Origin: Phycisphaeraceae bacterium | GTDB lineage: Bacteria > Planctomycetota > Phycisphaerae > Phycisphaerales > Phycisphaeraceae | DNA: 14,500 bases | Assembly (NCBI GenBank): GCA_016763955.1 | Contig: JAESSU010000117.1 | Span: 1 to 14,500 of the forward strand | Direction of reading: 5' to 3' | Part shown: positions 7,114-13,429 of the stretch, piece after piece | Layout: every line of letters begins with the position of its first letter | How positions within the stretch are numbered: position 1 is the stretch's first letter | Position numbers and translations under genes: made by a program | Notes under the pieces: generated by a model | Databases searched by the model: none | What the model was told of the DNA's origin: nothing | What the model saw: only the letters and a program-made list of their open reading frames with translations

Positions 7114-7800
7114 TCATTTCGTTGCGTTTTGATTCGATGGTGTTTTAGCAGGAACGCGCAGGGCATGGACTTGATAACGCAGCGTTTGATGAGGCAAATT
7201 GCTCACACGGTTATCCACACGCTGAGATAGTTGACGGTTATTAACACGATTACTTTTAACCCTGCGGTCTATTTTGTTTTCAACACGCTGAGCGGTTAGA
7301 GCATTGCTTTGCATTGCAGGGTTCACAGAGGGTCGTTGCATGTTGGCTTGATGGATCAGGGTCTTTAATTCAGGGCTGAGAATAAAGACGGTGTTCGCAG
7401 GTAGGGTTTCAATAAACAAACCATCTAAAGCAGGGGCAACATTGCTCGCAACGCCCGTCGCTGAAGTTCGGCTGGTCACTAAATAGTTGGTCTGATCACT
7501 TTGGGACATGATCCCCGGTGCGATGCGAAGATAAGCATTGGTTCGTTGCACGCCACTAAGCTGAGCGGCTTGGCCAAGGACTTGAAGCTGCATAAGTTTT
7601 TCTTTAGGGATGGTATACAGCGAGGTGTGTTCACCATCAATGCGCAGGCCGCTACCTTGCTGTCGCATGGATCGGCTTAAACCATCAAGGTCTGCAACGG
7701 CCTGGTCTATTCGTTGTACCTGCATCGGCTGCTGGGTCGTTTGTGACAGCAAAGAATTGCAGAGCGTTAGCGTTAACAAGATGGGCAGAATCGTTTTCAT
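7114..7800 (-). CDS. Small secreted protein of unknown function
   Basis: I do not recognise this 228-residue protein. It starts at an ATG with a typical signal peptide: MKTI, a hydrophobic core over residues 4-18, and likely cleavage near residue 20 (LLSQ|TTQQ). No lipobox is clear: the single Cys at position 14 is inside the core. The mature part is rich in Gln, Asn and Ser. Residues 60-150 look like a compact alpha/beta region (YTIPKEKLMQLQVLGQAAQ, then hydrophobic TVFILSPELKTLI). Residues 170-200 are strongly basic and repetitive, with RVxN/RVNNR/RVDNRV spaced like an amphipathic helix. The C-terminal tail is basic and polar. It is divergent from moxR across 124 bp and its 3' end faces panC. 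Being a full-length frame with a clean signal peptide, it is very probably real; location is periplasmic or outer surface, role unknown. Confidence 0.75.
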   Translation of the reverse strand: MKTILPILLTLTLCNSLLSQTTQQPMQVQRIDQAVADLDGLSRSMRQQGSGLRIDGEHTSLYTIPKEKLMQLQVLGQAAQLSGVQRTNAYLRIAPGIMSQSDQTNYLVTSRTSATGVASNVAPALDGLFIETLPANTVFILSPELKTLIHQANMQRPSVNPAMQSNALTAQRVENKIDRRVKSNRVNNRQLSQRVDNRVSNLPHQTLRYQVHALRVPAKTPSNQNATK

Positions 7801-7836
7801 ACTTTGTTTATCGGGCTTTTGTAAAAAAAACCTGAA

Positions 7837-7856
7837 TTTATAGGGTCTTTATAGGG
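7837..7856. promoter_or_regulatory. Direct repeat TTTATAGGG x2 in a divergent promoter gap
   Basis: TTTATAGGG occurs at 7837-7845 and 7848-7856, an 11-bp phase of about one helical turn, in the 124-bp gap between the secreted-protein gene (-) and moxR (+). The spacing suits a regulator binding two half-sites on one face, but this is only a pattern seen by eye. Confidence 0.3.
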
Positions 7857-7924
7857 AATGTCCATAAAAAGTAATTTGTCTTTAGGTGAAAACTTTCAAG
7901 GCTTTGCGTATGCTAATTAGAGTT

Positions 7925-8911
7925 ATGAACCCATTGCACTTAGACCTCCAATGTTTTGACCAGATTGCCCCAGCTTGTGAACAGCTTCGTGAGCAAGTGT
8001 CCAAAGCAGTGATCGGCCAGCAGCAGACGGTGGACCTTTTGCTCACCGCGTTATTGTGTCATGGCCATGTGTTACTCGTAGGTGTCCCCGGGCTTGCTAA
8101 GACGCGGTTGGTTCGTGCGCTGGGTTGTGCGCTGGACTTGTCTACTGCGCGTGTGCAGTTCACGGCAGACTTGATGCCTACGGACATTGTGGGGACCGAG
8201 CTACTTCGAAAAGATGCTGCTGGGACACACCGCATACTGGAGTTTGTCCAAGGGCCTGTGTTTACCAGCTTATTACTTGCAGATGAAATCAACCGTGCCT
8301 CACCTCGCACACAAGCAGCCTTGCTTGAAGCCATGGCAGAACGTCAGGTGACCGTCGCAGGGCAAACCCATCCATTGCCCGAACCTTTTATGGTGATTGC
8401 CACCCAAAATCCTATCGAACAGCAGGGCACCTATCCGCTGCCTGAAGCACAGTTGGATCGATTCATGTTCAGCTATGTGATGACGTATCCATCGGACGCT
8501 CAGGAAATGGCGATTGCTATGTTGCGTGATGAATCCGTGCTACAGCAGATCAAAACGGTTGCCACCCAGCAGCAAGTTTCAACCTGGGCAAAGCTCATCC
8601 GGCAGATGCCCATCAGTGATGTGGTTGCTAAACAAGCTGTGCAATGGGTTCGTGCAACTCGGCCATCAGAGCAGGGAGCGAATCAGATGGTTAAGGATTA
8701 TGTGCAATGGGGAGCCGGGCCCCGTGCATCACAGTATTTACTTTTAGCAGCAAGTGCGCAGGCTGCCATGCAAGGCAAGCCCACTGCAACGCTTGATCAT
8801 CCCAAACAGATCGCACCCGCGGTGCTCTGTCATCGACTGGTTCTTAATTTTGCTGCATCAGCTGATCACATCACACAATCGAAGATCGTCAATGCAATCA
8901 TGACTAACTAA
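7925..8911 (+). CDS. MoxR-family AAA+ ATPase
   Basis: MoxR ATPases are cytosolic chaperone-like AAA+ proteins that activate or assemble partner complexes, often VWA-domain proteins. From ATG 7925 the protein has 328 residues, typical for the family. Walker A is GVPGLAKT (53-60), Walker B LLLADE (116-121) is followed by INRASPRTQAALLEAM, and sensor 1 is ATQNP (159-163) before EQQGTYPLPEAQLDRF, all near consensus. The C-terminal 120 residues form the lid domain with GAGPRASQ. Upstream in-frame starts are a GTG at 7886 and an ATG at 7910; 7925 fits the family start best. moxR normally heads an operon with DUF58 and VWA genes. Here nothing follows on the same strand: repeats and convergent clpB come next, so the partner genes must be elsewhere or lost. 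Regulation may involve the direct repeat at 7837-7856. Confidence 0.93.
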   Translation: MNPLHLDLQCFDQIAPACEQLREQVSKAVIGQQQTVDLLLTALLCHGHVLLVGVPGLAKTRLVRALGCALDLSTARVQFTADLMPTDIVGTELLRKDAAGTHRILEFVQGPVFTSLLLADEINRASPRTQAALLEAMAERQVTVAGQTHPLPEPFMVIATQNPIEQQGTYPLPEAQLDRFMFSYVMTYPSDAQEMAIAMLRDESVLQQIKTVATQQQVSTWAKLIRQMPISDVVAKQAVQWVRATRPSEQGANQMVKDYVQWGAGPRASQYLLLAASAQAAMQGKPTATLDHPKQIAPAVLCHRLVLNFAASADHITQSKIVNAIMTN

Positions 8912-8920
8912 CACGCCGCC

Positions 8921-8950
8921 CTCCCCGGAAGTCCGAGCCCCCGGAAGTTT
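8921..8950. repeat. Two CGGAAGT repeat cores after moxR
   Basis: CCCCGGAAGTCC (8923-8934) and CCCCCGGAAGTTTC (8938-8951) begin within about 10 bp of the moxR stop codon. The second copy resembles the post-dnaA copy at 3629 beyond the core. Confidence 0.6.
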
Positions 8951-9004
8951 CATATGTGTTTAGGTATGCGTGGTGTGTGTGGTGGATTTGAGTTTACGAT
9001 TTGG

Positions 9005-9067
9005 TTAAAACTTAAACTTAAACTTAAACTTAAACTTAAACTTAAACTTAAAACTTAAAACTTAAAC
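9005..9067. repeat. Microsatellite (TTAAAC)n between moxR and clpB
   Basis: Ten head-to-tail units fill 63 bp. Seven are TTAAAC and three are TTAAAAC (the first, eighth and ninth). It is AT-rich inside a GC-rich gap between convergent genes. No coding frame uses it. Confidence 0.9.
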
Positions 9068-9073
9068 CCCAAG

Positions 9074-9103
9074 CCCGCAGATGAGGTTTTACGATTCTGC
9101 GGG
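9074..9103. terminator. Possible terminator hairpin between convergent moxR and clpB
   Basis: CCCGCAGA (9074-9081) pairs with TCTGCGGG (9096-9103) as a perfect 8-bp stem with a 14-nt loop. There is no T-tract on the plus side. It is the only hairpin of this strength between the two stops. Confidence 0.45.
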
Positions 9104-9121
9104 GCCGCCCCTCCCTAGTCC

Positions 9122-9186
9122 CCCGAACCCCGAAGCCCGAAGCCCGAACCCCGGAACTCGGAAGTTTCAAAGTTTTAAAGCTTCCG
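9122..9186. repeat. Tandem CCCGAA(C/G) units and CGGAAG inverted pair overlapping the clpB 3' end
   Basis: Four 7-bp units CCCGAAC/CCCGAAG (9122-9149) lead into CGGAACTCGGAAGTTT and, in inverted orientation, CTTCCGGGGG (9181-9190). The inverted half is inside clpB: it encodes the last residues, and the stop codon (9175-9177) sits in the loop. Confidence 0.65.
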
Positions 9187-11803
9187 GGGGCTGGGGCGGG
9201 GGTGGATGGCTAGTGCGTCATTTTCGACGGTGACTTGGATGTCTGATCCTTCTGTGACTTGGCCGCCGATGATGAGTCTGCCGATGCGGGTTTCTAATTC
9301 GCGTTGTAAATATCGCTTAAGCGGGCGGGCTCCGTACATTGGATCATAAGCACGACTGACGATCAGGTCCGTCGCTTCACTGTCCACTGTTAGCGTGATT
9401 TGTTGCTCCGCTAAGCGATTAGACACATCTGCTACTAGCAGGTTGACGATCTTTTTAAGTTCATCAAGCATTAGGGGCTTGAACATGATGATGTCATCGA
9501 CGCGGTTAAGAAATTCAGGTCTAAAGTGTGCACGCAGTTCGCTCATCACAGAATTCTGAGATGATTCACTAAGGTCCCCGCCGCCCATGACTGCTTCGTC
9601 GAGTAGGTGATGGCTGCCGATATTGCTTGTCATGATGATGACGGTGTTCTTGAAGTTCACGGTTCGGCCTTGCGAGTCGGTGGCTCGGCCATCATCGAGA
9701 ATTTGCAATAGCACGTTGAAGACTTCGGGGTGCGCTTTTTCGATTTCGTCAAAGAGAATCACGCTATAAGGTTTACGGCGAACCGCTTCGGTGAGTTGGC
9801 CGCCTTGTTCAAAACCGATGTAGCCCGGAGGCGCTCCAAGGAGTCTGCTGACGGTGTGTTTCTCCATGTACTCGGACATGTCGATGCGAATGATGTTTTC
9901 TTCGGTATCAAAAAGACATTGGGCCAGCGCACGGGCGAGTTCAGTTTTCCCAACACCGGTGGGGCCTAGGAAAATAAACGATCCGATAGGCCGCTTGGGG
10001 TCTTTGATACCCGCACGGGCACGGATCACTGCATCGGCAACAAGTTGAACGGCTTGATCCTGGCCGATGACACGATGGTGTAATTCTTCATCGAGTTTTA
10101 ATAGTTTTTGGCGTTCGCCTTCGATGAGTCTCGCAACAGGGATACCCGTCCAGCGAGCAACGACTTGGGCGATTTCCTCTTCGGTGACTTGTTCACGCAG
10201 GAGTCTGGTTTTGTCGACATCTTGCTCGATAACCTGCTCTTGCTCTTTGAGTTTTGTTTCGAGTTGTGGGAGTTGGCCGTACTTGATTTTGGCGGCTTTT
10301 TCTAAATTATGATCACGCTGAGCCTGTTCCATTTCGAGCTTGAGCTGCTCGATCTGTTCACGGGTTTGACGGACGACATCAATAGAAGATTTTTCACTGT
10401 CCCATTGGGCGCGCATGACTTTGGATCTGTCTTTGAGGTCTGCGAGTTCTTTTTGCAAGGCAGATAGGCGTTGTTTGGAAGCGGAGTCGGTCTCTTTTTT
10501 GAGGGCTGCTTCTTCAATCTCAAGCTGCATCACTCGGCGGGTCACTTCGTCTAACTCCGCGGGCATCGAGTCCATCTCCATGCGGATCATCGCGCAAGCT
10601 TCATCCACAAAATCAATTGCTTTGTCAGGCAAAAAACAGATCCGAAATATACCGATTCGACTGCACCGCAGCCGCAACGAGCGAGCTATCTAAAATGCGC
10701 ACGCCATGATGCACTTCAAATCGCTCACGCAATCCGCGGAGAATTGAAATGGTGTCTTCCACCGAAGGTGCTTCAACCAACACCGGCTGGAAGCGTCTCT
10801 CTAGCGCACCATCTTTTTCAATGTGTTGACGGTATTCATCTAACGTGGTCGCACCAATGCAGTGCAGTTCACCGCGTGCGAGCATGGGTTTAAGTAGATT
10901 GCCCGCATCCATGGAGCCTTCGGATTTGCCTGCTCCGACGATGGTGTGCAATTCATCAATAAATAGCAGCGTTTTACCCGCAGCTTGTTTGAGGTCATTG
11001 AGCACAGCTTTAAGACGTTCTTCAAACTCGCCACGGAACTTGGCGCCTGCGATGAGGCTGCCCATGTCTAAGGCGAAGATTGTTTTGTCTTTGAGACTTT
11101 CAGGCACATCACCACGGACAATGCGCTGGGCTAATCCTTCGATGATGGCGGTCTTGCCGACACCCGGTTCGCCGATGAGGACAGGGTTATTTTTGGTTTT
11201 GCGTGAGAGGATGCGCATGGTGTGACGGATTTCATCATCACGGCCAATGACCGGGTCCATCTTGCCCGTGCGCGCATCGGCTACCAAGTCCCGGCCATAG
11301 CGTTTAAGTGCTTCGTAGGTCGCTTCGGGATTTGCTGAGGTGACACGCTGATTGCCCCGCACTTGCGTAAGTGTTTTGAGAAAAGCATCACGGGTAATGC
11401 CCAGTGTGGTGAGAATTTTGCCCGCAGCAGTCTTTTGGGGGTGATCCAAAATGGCGAGCACCAGATGCTCTACGGAGATGTAGTCATCATGAAGTTTTTT
11501 AGCATGATTTTCAGCAGTCACGAGTAATTCGTTAAGCGCGGGCGTGAGATAAATTTTGCCCGGCTCTAAACCCGGGCCGCTGACGGAGGGGCGTTTATCG
11601 AGTTCACGTTTAAGTTCTGCGGCGACGATGTCTGCAGGCCGTTGCAGTTTTTCGAGTAAACGTGGGACCAGTCCATCAGATTGCTCACAAAGTGCCAGTA
11701 GCAGATGTTCCGGATCAACCTGCTGATGACCGCGTGTGATGGCAATATTTTGAGCCTGTTGAATGGCTTGCTGTGTATTTTGAGTGCATTGATTTAAATC
11801 CAT
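9175..11803 (-). pseudogene. clpB: ClpB disaggregase gene interrupted by a single-base frameshift
   Basis: ClpB is a hexameric AAA+ disaggregase that works with DnaK/DnaJ to rescue heat-damaged proteins. From ATG 11803 the first frame encodes the N-domain (1-145) and NBD1 with Walker A GEPGVGKT (211-218), Walker B LLFIDE (279-284) and [10 protein letters not shown]. It then reaches SNRYISD and stops after 392 residues. The second frame resumes at [13 protein letters not shown] and carries the coiled-coil middle domain, NBD2 with [14 protein letters not shown] and [15 protein letters not shown], and the [14 protein letters not shown] end. Removing the A at plus-strand 10638 restores [11 protein letters not shown] exactly and gives about 875 residues, the normal length. 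Everything else is intact, so this is a recent mutation, a sequencing error or, less likely, a functional frameshift. Translation after the shift could begin internally. The tail PRPSPRKL is encoded by an intergenic-type repeat. dnaJ lies 195 bp upstream on the same strand. Confidence 0.88.
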
Positions 11804-11849
11804 GGTGATAACCCTTTTGTCCCGGATGTTTTCGGGGCATTTTTTTAAC

Positions 11850-11976
11850 CACGAAGGCCACAAAGGACACGAAGTTTAAGAAACAGTTTTTTAACACAGT
11901 GAAAAGATCACAAGTTTTGCGCTTTAAAAGCAATCAAACTCTTGTTTTTAACTTTGTGTCCTTTGTGGCCTTCGTG
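11850..11976. repeat. 27-bp inverted repeat made of two copies of a dispersed repeat
   Basis: The arms at 11850-11876 and 11950-11976 are complementary over 27 bp with one G/T position, separated by a 73-nt spacer; the conserved core is CGAAGGCCACAAAGGACAC. It occupies most of the 195-bp gap between dnaJ and clpB, so any dnaJ-clpB transcript would carry a long hairpin ahead of clpB. A diverged third copy is at 1459-1484. Confidence 0.8.
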
Positions 11977-11998
11977 CCTTGGTGTTAAATAACAAAAC

Positions 11999-13018
11999 TT
12001 ACGATTGTCTTGGATCGAATTCGGACTTTTCTTGAAGTTGCTCAAGAAGTTGTTTTTCGTCTTCGGTGAGTTCTTTAGGAACCACGATTTTGATCCGGGC
12101 AAACAGGTCGCCACGGCCTTGATTTTTGGGCTTGCGTAAACCCTTTTCACGGATACGCATTCTCGCGCCGCTACAAGTCCCTGCTGGGATGGTCATGGTG
12201 ATTGGCCCATCTAGGGTGTCCACTGGAACCTTGGCTCCTAATGCAGCTTCCCATGGGCTTAAGCGGACATCGACGACCATGTTCACGCCTGCTAATTCGT
12301 AAAGAGCGTGTTTGGCTATTTTGAGCTTGAGGAATAAATCTTGCCCGCCGGTTCCTTGGCCCTTGAGACGAATCTTTGCGCCATCTGCTGCGCCGGCTGG
12401 AATTTTGACATCCAGCTTCGATGTCGAACCATTGGCACTTTGAATTGTTACTTGACGAGACCCGCCGTGGTAGGCTTCTTCTAAAGTGATGTCCAAAACG
12501 GTGTCTTTTTCAGCAGTAGAACCACAGCTACCTGAGCCGCAGTTGCCACTGCCACATCCGCCGCCTCTGGGGGCGTTTGCGGGGCCCGATGCACTTGCTC
12601 GTGGTCGTGCTTGGCCTGCAAAGGGGTTGGTTTGCCTGCGACTGCCTTGAGCTTGGGACATTTGCCCAAACATGGAGTCAAAGAAGTCGGAGAACTGCCC
12701 GCCAGCGTTCATGTTAAAGCCGCCTGTCTGACCGCCTGCTCCGCTGAAGTTAAAGCCTCCAAAGCCCGACGGTGGGGTGAATTCTTGGCCGGCTTTGTAT
12801 TGAGACCCATATTGGTCGTATCGCTGGCGCTTTTCCGGGTCCTTGAGCACTTCGTAAGCTTCGGTGGCTTTTTGGAAAGTCCCCTGAGCCCCTGTGTCTT
12901 TGTTCACATCAGGGTGAAACTTACGGGCTAGCGTGCGGTATGCGCGTTTAATTTCGTCCGCAGTTGCAGATTTTATAACGCCCAGTGATTCGTAATAATC
13001 TTCAAACTTGATTGCCAT
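11999..13018 (-). CDS. DnaJ/Hsp40 co-chaperone, CbpA-like (no zinc-finger domain)
   Basis: J-proteins stimulate the DnaK ATPase and deliver unfolded clients. The 339 residues start at ATG 13018. Residues 5-70 form the J domain with HPD at 35-37, the DnaK-activating tripeptide, and 80-135 are a Gly/Phe-rich region. Residues 170-315 are the two C-terminal substrate-binding domains (VLDITLEEAYHGG, VKIPAGAADGAKIRLKGQG, GDLFARIKIVVP). The four CxxCxGxG repeats of classical DnaJ are absent, making this the CbpA/DnaJ2 type. An odd feature is a Gly-Ser-Cys patch at 152-166 with Cys155, Cys160 and Cys165 evenly spaced, which might bind metal or form disulfides, or just be linker. clpB follows on the same strand after 195 bp with a long inverted repeat, so the pair looks like a stress cluster. 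No CIRCE element is visible upstream; a TTTTGG-T-CCAAAA dyad lies 73 bp upstream. Confidence 0.93.
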   Translation of the reverse strand: MAIKFEDYYESLGVIKSATADEIKRAYRTLARKFHPDVNKDTGAQGTFQKATEAYEVLKDPEKRQRYDQYGSQYKAGQEFTPPSGFGGFNFSGAGGQTGGFNMNAGGQFSDFFDSMFGQMSQAQGSRRQTNPFAGQARPRASASGPANAPRGGGCGSGNCGSGSCGSTAEKDTVLDITLEEAYHGGSRQVTIQSANGSTSKLDVKIPAGAADGAKIRLKGQGTGGQDLFLKLKIAKHALYELAGVNMVVDVRLSPWEAALGAKVPVDTLDGPITMTIPAGTCSGARMRIREKGLRKPKNQGRGDLFARIKIVVPKELTEDEKQLLEQLQEKSEFDPRQS

Positions 13019-13090
13019 AATTAGATTAGGTGCAATTGGCGCGCCAGCTAGAGGCCCAAAAATAAAGACTTAGACACGTTTTACCTGACA

Positions 13091-13103
13091 TTTTGGTCCA
13101 AAA
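13091..13103. promoter_or_regulatory. Dyad TTTTGG-T-CCAAAA upstream of dnaJ
   Basis: A perfect 6-bp inverted repeat around one central base lies 73-85 bp before the dnaJ start. On the minus strand it contains TTGGAC, a -35-like hexamer, but I see no good -10 box at the right spacing. It could be an operator; no regulator is known. Confidence 0.3.
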
Positions 13104-13141
13104 GCCACTTTAAGGGTGTCGAGTTGGCAGTCTCTCCCCCT

Positions 13142-13182
13142 CGGAAGTTTCCGAAAGTTCCCGGTAGTCACTCTTGGAAGTT
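13142..13182. repeat. CGGAAGTTTCCG-type repeat upstream of dnaJ
   Basis: CGGAAGTTTCCG (13142-13153), AAAGTTCCCGG and TTGGAAGTTCG follow one another within about 40 bp. They are degenerate members of the intergenic CGGAAGTT family. Confidence 0.5.
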
Positions 13183-13213
13183 CGATTTTATGGGAATTAA
13201 TCAATAACTCAAC

Positions 13214-13320
13214 AAGCCCAATGATGAGGCTCGGCGAATCGTGGGATCAGGCTCGTGATAAACGCAAAATCTGCGATTGCAAGACGATCCCATGCTTCGC
13301 TGAGCCTCAGCATTGGGCTT
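13214..13320 (+). repeat. 35-bp near-perfect inverted repeat (large stem-loop element)
   Basis: The arms are 13214-13248 and 13286-13320 with a 37-nt loop. In plus-strand RNA, 31 of 35 pairs are Watson-Crick, two are G-U (positions 20 and 28 from the base) and two are mismatches (11 and 26). The loop contains a further CGCA/TGCG mini-stem (13263-13275). It lies in the 411-bp gap between trpD and dnaJ, which otherwise holds only the CGGAAGTT repeats at both ends and the dyad at 13091. It could be a miniature mobile element, a terminator or a small RNA. I saw no target-site duplication. Confidence 0.8.
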
Positions 13321-13388
13321 GGCCCCAAAAAGCTCTTAATCACAGAATAAAACTTCTGGAGGTCTGGACTTCCCACGCTTTCGGTGAT

Positions 13389-13429
13389 CGGAACTTCCGG
13401 AGAACTTTCGGGAACTTCCGGGGGGGGGG
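13389..13429. repeat. CGGAACTTCCGG repeats with G10 tract abutting the trpD stop
   Basis: CGGAACTTCCGG (13390-13400), AACTTTCGGG and GGAACTTCCG (13411-13420) end in ten Gs (13420-13429), immediately next to the trpD stop codon at 13430-13432. This is the clearest case of the family starting exactly at a gene's 3' end. Confidence 0.65.

Noticed and set aside
6893..7132. Plus-strand frame of 79 codons after panC
   Set aside because: Its first part is the hairpin and 11-bp repeats and the end overlaps the 3' end of the secreted-protein gene; no recognisable protein features.
9005..9067. TTAAAC array as a telomere or CRISPR-like array
   Set aside because: Units are 6-7 bp with no spacers, and nothing suggests a replicon end; a simple microsatellite explains it.
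9730..10693. Several plus-strand frames opposite clpB
   Set aside because: They are antisense shadows of the strongly conserved ClpB coding sequence.
11715..12150. Two short minus-strand frames around the dnaJ-clpB gap (PRHEGHKGHK and FVSFVAFVV peptides)
   Set aside because: They are translations of the inverted dispersed repeat and overlap dnaJ or clpB in other frames.
13019..13140. CIRCE or sigma32 heat-shock promoter upstream of dnaJ
   Set aside because: No TTAGCACTC/GAGTGCTAA pair and no CTTGAA...CCCCAT arrangement could be found; the GGCGCGCC palindrome near 13038 is short and GC-rich.
13142..13150. CCGGAAGT resembling the eukaryotic ETS-factor site
   Set aside because: All surrounding genes are bacterial, so the resemblance is coincidental.
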